Source of the DNA: Geoalkalibacter subterraneus
Lineage (GTDB): Bacteria; Desulfobacterota; Desulfuromonadia; Desulfuromonadales; Geoalkalibacteraceae
Assembly: GCF_000827125.1 (NCBI RefSeq)
Contig: NZ_CP010311.1
Span: 682,001 to 746,000 of the forward strand
Direction: 5' to 3'
Length of the DNA: 64,000 nucleotides
Shown here: piece by piece, positions 54,338-62,360 of the stretch
Position numbering within the stretch: position 1 is the stretch's first letter
How the letters are laid out: every line of letters starts with the position of its first letter
The notes under the pieces: model-generated
What the model was told of the DNA's origin: nothing
What the model saw: the letters and a program-made list of their open reading frames with translations, nothing else
Databases searched by the model: none
Position numbers and translations under genes: made by a program

Positions 54338-54765
54338 GCAATAAGCCTCCGTTCATTGTTTGTTGAATTTTCGCAGTTGTTCTGTAAAACAAATTTTCCT
54401 TCTCTGGTCGTTTGATGACACCTCCTTTAGTTGGCTTTTAAAAATATTTTCCTGAAAAGGCCAAGGCTTGGCATCTGGATTTAGGCTTAACTAATCTGAA
54501 GTTAGCAAACGCAGTGCCAACAGAGAAATGTAATAAAAACGACATATTGGGCTTGGCGTCCTGAAGGGTGAAGATTAAAATGTTCAAGATCCGGCGGCGC
54601 TGGGGGGAGGCGAAGATCAAAACTCGCGGAAGGCCGTGTGCTTCAGTGGGAATTGTGAATAGCTTTATTTGTTCAAAAACCGGCGGACACGGGCGAGGTG
54701 TAAGGGCGATCGAGGTTTGTTGATGGGCGAGTGTGTCCAAAATCGGGCGGTGGTTGTGGTTTTTT
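54338..54765. other. Leader and upstream region of the OmcA-like gene
   Basis: About 430 bp holding a leader of roughly 155 nt, the sigma-54 promoter and an upstream stretch where activator sites are expected. A loose GGACAC...GTGTCC pair (54685 and 54733) is visible. No gene was found. Confidence 0.55.
54504..54520 (-). promoter_or_regulatory. Consensus sigma-54 (RpoN) promoter of the OmcA-like gene
   Basis: On the minus strand TTGGCAC-N5-TTGCT matches the -24/-12 consensus at every key position. It points at the OmcA-like gene and lies immediately downstream of a gene for an NtrC-type activator. Confidence 0.8.
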
Positions 54766-56147
54766 TCAGGCGGGTTTGCGAATCCCGAGCTTTTCCATCT
54801 TGCTATAAAGCGTACCACGCGCGATACCCAAGGCCTCGGCTGCGTGGGAGAGATGCCAGCCTTTTTGTTCAAGTACCTCTCGGATGAGGGCTGCTTCTGC
54901 TGCAGCAAGAGAACTGTTCTTCAGCGTCAGGTTGAAGTTTTGGTCCGCAGCGTTGCCAACCGACTCGGGAAGGTGCCCAGGAAGGATTTTTGACCCTTGG
55001 CAGAAAACGACGGCATGCTCAATGGTGTTGGCCAGCTCACGGACATTTCCCGGCCAGTCGTGCTCACAAAGTAAAGCCATGGCTGATTTGGCGATACCGT
55101 CAATATTCTTCCCTGTTTGACGCCGGTACTTCTTGAGAAAAAAATTTGCCAGCAGGGGGATGTCGGATTTACGCGATCGCAAGGGGGGGCAGTCAGAGAA
55201 ACCACATTGATGCGGTAGTACAGGTCTTCACGAAAGGTCTTTTCCTTGATGGCGGCCGTCAGGTCGCGGTTGGTGGCGCAGATGATGCGGGTGTCGACCT
55301 GAATGGTTTCGGTGCCTCCCACCCGCTGAAAATTGCCGAGTTCCAGAACCCGCAGCAGGGTGACCTGGGTCTGGATCGGGATGTCGCCAATCTCGTCGAG
55401 AAAGATCGTTCCTCCGGAGGCCGCTTCAAAGAGACCGCATTTGCGCGACGTGGCGCCAGTGAAGGCTCCTTTTTCATGCCCGAAAAGGGCGCTGCTGATC
55501 AGGGCTTCGTTGAGTGCAGCGCAGTTCACAGGGATAAAAGGCTGCTCTCGGCGCGTGCTGCGAGCATGGATGGCTTCAGCGATCAATTCCTTGCCGGCGC
55601 CACTTTCTCCATGGATCAGGACAGTTGTATCCGTTTGGGCTACTTGGCGGATTTTCTCGTAAATTTCGAACATGGTGGCATCTTTGCCTACCAGGTTTTC
55701 GAAGCGAAAACCTGTTCCGGGAGTGGGCGCGGAATCTTGCAGCAATTCCTTATGCTGGATAATCTTGTCCAGCTGCCGGCGGATCATGTCCATGTCGAGG
55801 GGTTTGAGAATGTAGTCATAAGCCCCGGCTTTGATCGCCTTGACTGCCTCTGCCGTCGAATCGACACCTGTGAGCATCAGCACGAATGTGTCGGGGAAAT
55901 TTTTTCGGACCTGTCGAAGTAGTTCCATCCCATCCATGCGCGGCATGAGCAGGTCGGTAAAGACGATATCTACGGTGGTTTCGTTCATCAGGCGCAGCGC
56001 CTCTTCGCCGCTTTGCGCGGTGGTTATGACGAAGCGTTCCTCGTCGACCATTGCCCGTTGGAAGAGTCGGCAGTATGCGGCTTCATCATCGACGTAAAGG
56101 ATATGAATTTTAATCGGTGCCGAGGAGTTATGATCGAATGAAGTCAT
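54766..56147 (-). pseudogene. NtrC-type sigma-54-dependent response regulator with a one-base frameshift
   Basis: The domains, in order, are a receiver (VDDEAAYCRLF, phospho-Asp in FTDLLMPRMDG, K in LKPLD), an AAA+ domain (Walker A GESGAGKE, sigma-54 contact GAFTGA, GGTIFLDEIGD) and, in a different frame, the rest of the AAA+ domain (SRKSDIPLLANFF, WPGNVRELANTIEHAVVF) plus a Fis-type helix-turn-helix (AAEALGIARGTLYSKM). The shift sits in a run of seven G (55183-55189). An eighth G would restore the usual LPPLR-like AAPPLRSRKSDIPLL. Real mutation, phase variation or assembly error are all possible. The start overlaps the receiver gene by 4 bp. Confidence 0.85.
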
Positions 56148-56560
56148 GATTCGCCTGTTGTCGGGGATTCCGTAAGGTCGGTTTTTGGAAGGGACATGGC
56201 CTGGGCTATCGCCTTCTGCAGATCTTTTGCACTCCAGGGTTTGCGCAGGAATGCGTGTATTTTTCTATCCTCCAGGGATTGTTTTGCCGTGTTGATGTCG
56301 GCATACCCGGAAAGGATAATACAGAAAGCAGAAGGGTTGATCTCGGCGGCTTCTTCTAAAAAATCAATACCGTTCATCCCTGGCATGCGGTAATCCGACA
56401 GGATGATTTGCACGGGCCGCAGGGAAGGTAACAGGGCCAGTCCTTCTTTGGCCGACAGTGCGGTATAAATTTCAATATCGATGTCGAAAAGTTGCCTTCT
56501 GATGACATTGAGAATGTGAACTTCGTCATCTACGCACAGCATACTCAGGGGCTCAGGCAT
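56144..56560 (-). CDS. Single-domain response regulator
   Basis: 138 residues: a receiver only (MLCVDDEVHILNVIRRQLF, phospho-Asp in ILSDYRMPGMNG, T/S switch in ILSGYAD, Lys in FLRKPW), with a short Ser/Thr tail. It lacks an output domain and may relay or sink phosphate from the kinase. It overlaps the kinase gene by 8 bp and the NtrC-type gene by 4 bp, forming a three-gene operon. Confidence 0.93.
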   Translation of the reverse strand: MPEPLSMLCVDDEVHILNVIRRQLFDIDIEIYTALSAKEGLALLPSLRPVQIILSDYRMPGMNGIDFLEEAAEINPSAFCIILSGYADINTAKQSLEDRKIHAFLRKPWSAKDLQKAIAQAMSLPKTDLTESPTTGES

Positions 56561-58586
56561 GAGATGCCTCCAGCCTGTTTTGAAAGGGGAGGCGAATGGT
56601 AAAAACGGTGCCGCTTCCGGGTACGCTCTCGGCTGAAATCTTGCCCCCGTGTTTTTGGACGATGTCGTAGACGATGCTCAGGCCCAGGCCTGTTCCAACG
56701 CCAACTTCTTTAGTGGTGAAAAACGGTTCGAAAATTTTCGAGAGGTTTTCTTCGGGAATCCCTTTGCCTGTGTCTTTAATGGCAATATAGAGGTCGGTGT
56801 CGTCCGCCCAGGTTTTGATCCCGATTTCCCCCCATTGGTCAATGGCATGCGAGGCGTTGATCAGAAGATTCATGAACACCTGGTTGAGTTGCTGAGGAAA
56901 GCAGAAAATTTTTGGGGTTTGTCCGTAATCTCTTGTTATTGTGGCCTTATAGCGGAGCTCATTCCAGATAATGCTGATTGTACTTTCCAGGCATTCGTGG
57001 ATATCGGTTAATTGGGCTTCAGGTTCATCGAAACGAGAAAAACCCTTGAGGTTGAGGACGATTTTGTTGACTCGGTCTGTTCCCTCGAGACATTCCTCCA
57101 GCACTGCCGGGAGTTCCTCAAGGATATAATCAATTTGAAGAGTGCGACGGCTGCTGCCGGTTTTCTCATACGCTTCTGCCGGTCCTGATTTTTTTAACGC
57201 CTGATCTTGAATCGCGATAAATTGGGAAATTTTTTCCCAGAAACCGCCCAGAACCTCGATGTTTCCCTTCACAAAGCCGATGGGGTTGTTGATGTCGTGG
57301 GCGATGCCTGCCGCAAGCTGGCCGATGCAAGCCATTTTGTCCTGCTGCAGGATAGTCGCCTGCTGCTCCTGAAGGTTCTTGTATGCTTCTTCGAGCGCTG
57401 TGCGCCCTGCTTCGATTTCTCTATTTTTAGCGCGCAGCTCACTGGTTCTTTCGTAAACACGCTGTTCAAGGTTTTCATTCAGGCGGGTCAATTCCTTTTC
57501 GGCGTGGCGGCGCTCAGCGATCTCGATTTCCAGCTTCTGGTTGGTATGAGCCTGTTTGTCGAGTTCTCTGTGAAGGCGGCGGCGGTTTTCAGCCAGGCGT
57601 CGGTCGACGTGCCCGAGAACCCGGTAGGAAAAAGCAAAAAGCCCAGAGCTCAAAAGCAGGCTGAAAAGAATGACCTGTGCGATAAAGACTCGGAAAGAGG
57701 CCATTTCCTGGGTAATGTCATTGAGGATAATGAAGTCGCCGACGGTGCGCCCAGCGGCATCTCTGAGCGGAAATGCACGGCCACGATAGGAGCGGCCCTC
57801 CGTATGAAGGACTGCCCCATGCTCATGGTAAATGACCTCCCCGGATAACAGTTCTGCCGCGACCTCAGGTGGCACGGAAACCGTTTGATCGATCAGGACC
57901 ATTCCCGGCAGCAGGTCCCAGTCGGCCTGGCGACCAAGCAGGGCCATCCCCTCCTCCCAGGACTGGCGATTCAGAAACTGTTTGTCGAGTGCGAGGATAA
58001 AATCAATGTCGGTAATGCTCTTGATCTCATGAAGTATGTGGTCGACCTCCTGGCCGAGCTCGATATACCCGGCCAATTTCCCCTCAACATGCCAGGGGTA
58101 GACGAGTCGGAGAGTGAATGTCCCGTTTGCTCCCAGTTCCAATCCTGCAGCCGGTTTTGCCTGTGTTATGGCGCGTCGCATTGTGACGCGCTGGGGCGTG
58201 TCGGCAGTGTTTTCCGGATGGTAGACTCGCAGGAAGTGGTGGCCATTGACATCATGAAAATAAAAATGAGTGATCTGCTGCTGGTGATAGAGGCGATCGA
58301 GCAGAGCCGAGCCGTGTTCCAGTAGAAGTTGGCGATCTTCGGCAATCATGGCATTCTGAAAGCGTTTTTGCTCGGCAATGAATTGAACCACTGAAAGCAT
58401 GGATTTTTCACGGCTGGCCACTAGACCGTCGAAAAGGTTCTGCACTCGCTCATAACGATGACTTAAATCATCGGCAGAATCCTGCATGCGGATACGGTAG
58501 CTTGCATAGAGAAAAGAGCTGATGAGAACGAGGAAGGTGAGCGTGAGTGGAACCAGAACCTGCCTTCTTATATTTTTCTCGTGCAT
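56553..58586 (-). CDS. Sensor histidine kinase with periplasmic dCache-type domain
   Basis: 677 residues. The parts, in order, are a membrane helix ([20 protein letters not shown]), a periplasmic sensor of about 280 residues like dCache_3 ([40 protein letters not shown]), a second helix ([17 protein letters not shown]), a long coiled coil, a HisKA domain with [11 protein letters not shown], and a HATPase_c domain ([37 protein letters not shown]). It probably senses an extracellular small molecule or redox cue and feeds both downstream regulators. Confidence 0.92.
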   Translation of the reverse strand: MHEKNIRRQVLVPLTLTFLVLISSFLYASYRIRMQDSADDLSHRYERVQNLFDGLVASREKSMLSVVQFIAEQKRFQNAMIAEDRQLLLEHGSALLDRLYHQQQITHFYFHDVNGHHFLRVYHPENTADTPQRVTMRRAITQAKPAAGLELGANGTFTLRLVYPWHVEGKLAGYIELGQEVDHILHEIKSITDIDFILALDKQFLNRQSWEEGMALLGRQADWDLLPGMVLIDQTVSVPPEVAAELLSGEVIYHEHGAVLHTEGRSYRGRAFPLRDAAGRTVGDFIILNDITQEMASFRVFIAQVILFSLLLSSGLFAFSYRVLGHVDRRLAENRRRLHRELDKQAHTNQKLEIEIAERRHAEKELTRLNENLEQRVYERTSELRAKNREIEAGRTALEEAYKNLQEQQATILQQDKMACIGQLAAGIAHDINNPIGFVKGNIEVLGGFWEKISQFIAIQDQALKKSGPAEAYEKTGSSRRTLQIDYILEELPAVLEECLEGTDRVNKIVLNLKGFSRFDEPEAQLTDIHECLESTISIIWNELRYKATITRDYGQTPKIFCFPQQLNQVFMNLLINASHAIDQWGEIGIKTWADDTDLYIAIKDTGKGIPEENLSKIFEPFFTTKEVGVGTGLGLSIVYDIVQKHGGKISAESVPGSGTVFTIRLPFQNRLEASHA

Positions 58587-58719
58587 GAGTTAAAGCCTGT
58601 GTACAGGGCGTGGGGATGTTGGAATAATAACCAAATTTAGGTTACTTAAAAGAGCTTTGTCAAGGAAGCTTCTCGGGGACGTAGAAGGGTCCCGGGTTTG
58701 CGTGCCGCCCTCGGTGGCA

Positions 58720-58842
58720 TCAAAACTGCCGCAAAAAATCCGCAACCGTTTGCACAATGACACCCTGGGTCTTTTCGGGTTTGTTCATGTGCGCCCCGAA
58801 ATGCCTGGTGTCGCCGGTGAGGAAGTGAGTTGCCCGGTTGGC
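58720..58842 (-). pseudogene. C-terminal fragment of a PIN-domain toxin
   Basis: In one frame about 40 residues (ANRATHFLTGDTRHFGAHM and onward to FLRQF stop) match the end of PIN ribonucleases, including the conserved TGD acidic motif. The fragment starts abruptly at a RAYT-derived remnant. The matching N-terminal end lies about 2 kb away at 60856-61030. Roughly 50 middle residues are missing. Confidence 0.6.
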
Positions 58843-59000
58843 GGTTGCCTATCAAAAAACAGGGCAATCGCATAGAAAAAGATGGATGAGATTGTCAAGC
58901 GTGTCTTTGGTGAGTATAAACTTAAAGGGAGTGGTTGGAGCGCAAAAAAAACAATCGTCGCTTATGCAACTGATGGAGTTGGTTGACGAGTAAACAACGT
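58843..59000 (+). repeat. RAYT-derived remnant R1
   Basis: It shares its left edge (tgcct.tcaaaaaa.cagggcaatcg), middle (gatgagattgtcaag) and right end (ggttgacgagtaaacaacgtccccgggttga-type) with R2 at 61323. The middle encodes DEIVK..GEYKL, as in the RAYT C-terminus, and the end encodes LMELVDE stop. It is an internally deleted, non-autonomous relative of the RAYT copies. Confidence 0.7.
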
Positions 59001-59013
59001 CCCCGGGTTGAAG

Positions 59014-59346
59014 ATGGAAAATTTCTCGTTTATCCCTGCAAGGCTGAATTCGTTGATCTGCCGTTTGGCGGAGTTGCCCTATGTGGATAAAATCATTCTG
59101 TTCGGATCGCGGGCGCGTGGGGATGCACAGCCGCGATCCGACATCGATCTGGCTGTTTTCGCGCCGGGGGCGACCTCGCAGCAATGGGTGCAGCTTGTTG
59201 ATCTGGTGCAGGAGGCGCCGACGTTGCTCGCGATTGATCTGATCTGGTATGAAGAGGCTGGTGAAGAGTTGAAAACGAAAATCCGGCAGGAAGGGAAAGT
59301 TCTTTATGATCGATCAGAAAGCGGCGCAGAGTCTCGAAAATCTTGA
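59014..59346 (+). CDS. MNT-type nucleotidyltransferase antitoxin
   Basis: 110 residues. The nucleotidyltransferase motif is GSRARGDAQPRSDIDLAVF (GSx10DxD form). Such minimal nucleotidyltransferases pair with HEPN toxins and neutralise them by AMPylation. The gene starts only a few bases after R1, so the remnant may supply its upstream signals. It overlaps the HEPN gene by 41 bp. Confidence 0.85.
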   Translation: MENFSFIPARLNSLICRLAELPYVDKIILFGSRARGDAQPRSDIDLAVFAPGATSQQWVQLVDLVQEAPTLLAIDLIWYEEAGEELKTKIRQEGKVLYDRSESGAESRKS

Positions 59347-59701
59347 GCGTGCCTTGAAACGGCTGGAGGAGGCCCTTCGGGAGCCGGAAAGCAACTCCCT
59401 GGTGATTGACGGCACCATCCAGCGGTTTGAATTCGTCATTGAGCTGTATTGGAAGACATTCAAGCGATTGCTGGCGATCGAAGGCCTTGAGGCAAACACG
59501 CCGCGCGAAGCGTTGCAGAAAGCTTATGCCGCTCACTGGATCGATGACGAAGCCGGCTGGCTGCAGATGCTGCGCGATCGCAACGAAACCTCCCATATCT
59601 ACGATGAAGCGGCCGCCCGGCGCATTTATGCGCATATTCAGCAGAATTTTCCTGTGCTTAAAAAAACTTTCCTGTTTTTGAAGAAACGTTTTATCAACTG
59701 A
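59306..59701 (+). CDS. HEPN-type toxin (nucleotidyltransferase substrate-binding family)
   Basis: 131 residues, all-helical. It shows the HI0074-like opening LERALKRLEEALREPE, FEFVIELYWKTFKRLL and the Rx4H site RNETSHIYDE, which is the RNase active motif of HEPN toxins. It is translated overlapping the MNT gene, the standard toxin-antitoxin arrangement. Confidence 0.85.
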   Translation: MIDQKAAQSLENLERALKRLEEALREPESNSLVIDGTIQRFEFVIELYWKTFKRLLAIEGLEANTPREALQKAYAAHWIDDEAGWLQMLRDRNETSHIYDEAAARRIYAHIQQNFPVLKKTFLFLKKRFIN

Positions 59702-59725
59702 GATAACTTCTTACTCACCCGATGT

Positions 59726-59914
59726 GGCAATAATGGGGACGTTGTTTACCTGTTGCTTAACTATATTTTTCATGCTACATACGTTGCATGCCACGAACAG
59801 CACGACTCGATATTCCTGGTGGCAATAATGGGGACGTTGTTTACCTGTTGCTTAACTATATTTTTCATGCTACATACGTTGCATGCCACGAACAGCACGA
59901 CTCGATATTCCTGG
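59726..59914 (+). repeat. 95-bp-period tandem duplication of the RAYT copy B left end
   Basis: A 94-bp block (59726-59819) that includes the GGGGACGTTGTTTACC terminus, the leader and the first ten or so codons is repeated exactly at 59821-59914. Only the second copy leads into the intact transposase. Confidence 0.92.
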
Positions 59915-60850
59915 ACTTACCTATCACGTCATCGCTCGCGGGGTGAATCGCTGCGACCTGTTTCTTGATGACAACGACCGGCGCAAATTTCTCAGGCGGT
60001 TCTCCGATCTTCTCACGGAAACTCAGACTCAGTGCTTTGCCTGGACGTTGATGTCCAACCACTTTCACCTTCTACTGCGCCCCGGGCAATCCGGTCTTGC
60101 CCACCTGATGCGCCGGCTTCTCACCGCTTATGCCATCTACTTCAATCGTCGCTATGACCGTAGCGGACATCTTTTCCAGAACCGGTATCGATCCATCGTG
60201 TGTGATGAAGATACCTATCTGCATGAACTTGTTCGCTATATCCATCTCAACCCTCTGCGTGCCGGGGTGGTGAAAGAATTGAACGAGTTGGATGAATATC
60301 CCTGGTGCGGACATGCGGTCGTCATGGGGAAGAAAGCCTTGCCTGGGCAAGCAGTCAATGAGGTTCTGGAGTTGTTTGCGAACAATGGGGCGCAGGGACG
60401 AATCAGGTATCGCTCATTTATTGCTGATGGTCTTGATTTGGATGCGCAGGAGAAAATCACCAGGAGGGGGGCTGCTCGTGAAGGAGAACCGTTTCCCGAT
60501 CCCCATATCTTTGGCGACGAAGGATTTGCCGAAAGGCTTCAGACCCTGCAACAGCGCGAGCGGAGATCCAAAAAGGGGGTGCCGGTCGATGAAATTGTCA
60601 AGCGTGTCTGTGGTGAGTATAAAATTGAAGCCGGAGAACTGGTTCGCAATACGCGAACTGCGAAAATTGCAGAGGTGCGGGCCGTTATCTGCTACCTTGC
60701 TGTTCGTATCGTTGGTTACAGTGGTGTTGTGGTCGGAAGGTACGTCAATCTCGAACGAGCGGGTGTAAGTCGCGCGGCTGCGCGAGGCGAGCTGGTTGTC
60801 AAAAATTGTCCGCAATTGTTGAAGTTGGTTGACGAGTAAACAACGTCCCC
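59735..60850 (+). mobile_element. RAYT-type element, copy B
   Basis: Bounded by GGGGACGTTGTTTACC and GTAAACAACGTCCCC. It lies between the HEPN gene and the broken PIN gene, and its right end abuts PIN coding sequence. A cccgatcggcccgtcc-type direct repeat follows. Confidence 0.75.
59883..60839 (+). CDS. REP-associated tyrosine transposase (RAYT), copy B
   Basis: 318 residues, the same layout as copy A: HUH motif in SNHFHLLLR, tyrosine segment in DTYLHELVRYIHLNPLRAG, C-terminal helix-turn-helix. The few differences from copy A (RPGQSG versus RPQQTG, AGVV versus AGAV, GVPVD versus GMPVD) show recent spread. Confidence 0.88.
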   Translation: MPRTARLDIPGLTYHVIARGVNRCDLFLDDNDRRKFLRRFSDLLTETQTQCFAWTLMSNHFHLLLRPGQSGLAHLMRRLLTAYAIYFNRRYDRSGHLFQNRYRSIVCDEDTYLHELVRYIHLNPLRAGVVKELNELDEYPWCGHAVVMGKKALPGQAVNEVLELFANNGAQGRIRYRSFIADGLDLDAQEKITRRGAAREGEPFPDPHIFGDEGFAERLQTLQQRERRSKKGVPVDEIVKRVCGEYKIEAGELVRNTRTAKIAEVRAVICYLAVRIVGYSGVVVGRYVNLERAGVSRAAARGELVVKNCPQLLKLVDE

Positions 60851-60855
60851 CGATC

Positions 60856-61030
60856 GGCCCGTCCCCCGATCGGCCCGCTCGGTGTTGCGCCGAGCCTCTT
60901 CAACGGCTAGGCGGCAGGTGAGCGTGCGCCAGTGCCCGTCGGTAGATAGCTTGATAATCAGTGCTGATTTGCCGGAGGGGTTGTGCGCGGCGGTAAACAG
61001 GATGTTGGCGTCGAGGAATAATCGCATCAT
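60856..61030 (-). pseudogene. N-terminal fragment of a PIN-domain toxin
   Basis: MRLFLDANILFTAAHNPSGK is the PIN start with its first catalytic Asp, followed by LAVEEARRN. Coding then enters the right end of RAYT copy B. The start overlaps the AbrB stop as ATGA, the normal antitoxin-toxin coupling. The C-terminal catalytic residues are lost from this fragment, so the toxin is presumably dead. Confidence 0.75.
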
Positions 61031-61278
61031 TGCCTGCGCTTGAGCTTTTTCAGTATGGCTTCTTTCTCAGCGACAAGAAGCTGGTCATCCTTTTCCCACT
61101 GCGCGATATCCTGATCTGAATACATCTCGATTTCAAGCACTGCCGCGGGCCTTAAAACCACCTCTCCGTTCCGGTCCTCCGCGATAAGGACTCCGCCAGG
61201 CTGTATCCCCAGTTTTTTTCGCATTTCCGCAGGCAGGGTGATTTGCCCACGACTTGAAACGATAATGTTTTCCCGCAT
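61027..61278 (-). CDS. AbrB/MazE-type antitoxin
   Basis: 83 residues. The swapped-hairpin DNA-binding domain VSSRGQITLPAEMRKKLGIQPGG is followed by an acidic/basic tail (MYSDQDIAQWEKDD) for toxin binding. It is intact while its PIN partner is broken, so it is now an orphan antitoxin that may still bind DNA. Confidence 0.85.
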   Translation of the reverse strand: MRENIIVSSRGQITLPAEMRKKLGIQPGGVLIAEDRNGEVVLRPAAVLEIEMYSDQDIAQWEKDDQLLVAEKEAILKKLKRRQ

Positions 61279-61322
61279 GGTTTGTTCCTCCGTATGTATG
61301 AATTTCAGTATTGCAGCATTTC

Positions 61323-61498
61323 GGCTGCCTGTCAAAAAAACAGGGCAATCGTATAGAAAAAGATGGATTCCGGTGGATGAGATTGTCAAGTGTGTCGTTG
61401 GTGAGTATAAACTTGATGGAAGTGGGAGAATCCGTAAAATAGCAATTGTCGCTTTATGCAACTGATGGAGTTGGTTGACGAGTAAACAACGTCCCCGG
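61323..61498 (+). repeat. RAYT-derived remnant R2
   Basis: The longer relative of R1, with the hairpin cctgtcaaaaaaacagg at its left edge, PVDEIVKCVVGEYKLDGSG coding in the middle and the LMELVDE-stop/gtaaacaacgtcc end. It lies just upstream of the AbrB gene. Confidence 0.7.
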
Positions 61499-61536
61499 GT
61501 TGACTGGGTTGAACTCGATGAAGATTGGAGCCTGAT

Positions 61537-62349
61537 GTGAGATTGAAATGGATTCTTGCGCTTATGCTGTTGTTTGTCGCCGGATGCAGTGGCTTGCATA
61601 CCGGCGCTTCACCTGATTTCGACTGGTCGCGCGTCGAGAAGATTTCGGTGCAGGGGCCGTGGGAAAAATACCAGGAATTGCAGACGCCGACGCTGCAGGA
61701 AGTTGCGGCGATGGGATACGAGGTTGTGTCTTCATCTGCACCGGAGGCGGATGCCCGCCTGGAGCTGGAGGTCGTGGAGGCGCTCGACATCAACGAGGTG
61801 GGCGCGGTCTTCTCCCGTCCTAAAAGTCTGCATGTGCGTATTTACGATGCAGACAGTGGTACCCCGGTCGCGCTGGCGGATTATCACCTGTCATCCACAC
61901 AAAGTGCTGTGGACGGGGTGCATGAGCTGTTTGCAGGGGTGAGAAGAGAGCGGGGCAGTTCGAAGGGGGATCATAAATCGACTGCTGCAGCCCCGGAAAA
62001 AATTCCGTCGGCGAGCGATCCCCCCGCCCAGGCCGAAATTCCGGAAAAGAGCTCAGTGCCGGAATCCACGCCGTCGGAGGAGCAGTCGTCACAGTCAATG
62101 TCTGGAAACGTCAAGCCGGACGAAAAGCAGATGCCGCAGGCCGCGCAGGAAGCGCCGCGAGAGACGGCAACGGAAACGGTCAAGGAAGCGCCCCCGCCGG
62201 CGTCACAGAAACAGGAAGCTGAAACTTCTGAATGGGACCCGGCCGAAGCGAAAAAGCGCTCCCCCTGGGTTCCGCGCCTAGAAAGCTGGGGATTTGAAGA
62301 CTGGGGCAAGCCCCGCGAGGGCGATGGGCTGGAAGAGATGATGAAGTAG
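61537..62349 (+). CDS. Hypothetical lipoprotein with Pro/Glu-rich tail
   Basis: 270 residues. A signal peptide with lipobox LLFVAGC is followed by a compact domain of about 120 residues (VQGPWEKYQELQTPTLQEVAA, HVRIYDADSGTPVALADYH). The rest is a low-complexity Pro/Glu/Ser/Gln linker of about 100 residues and a short Trp-containing C-terminal segment (WGFEDWGKP). GTG at 61537 was chosen because GGAG lies 8 nt upstream. I do not recognise the family; an envelope spacer or anchor is likely. Confidence 0.65.
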   Translation: MRLKWILALMLLFVAGCSGLHTGASPDFDWSRVEKISVQGPWEKYQELQTPTLQEVAAMGYEVVSSSAPEADARLELEVVEALDINEVGAVFSRPKSLHVRIYDADSGTPVALADYHLSSTQSAVDGVHELFAGVRRERGSSKGDHKSTAAAPEKIPSASDPPAQAEIPEKSSVPESTPSEEQSSQSMSGNVKPDEKQMPQAAQEAPRETATETVKEAPPPASQKQEAETSEWDPAEAKKRSPWVPRLESWGFEDWGKPREGDGLEEMMK

Positions 62350-62360
62350 AGTCTGGCCAA

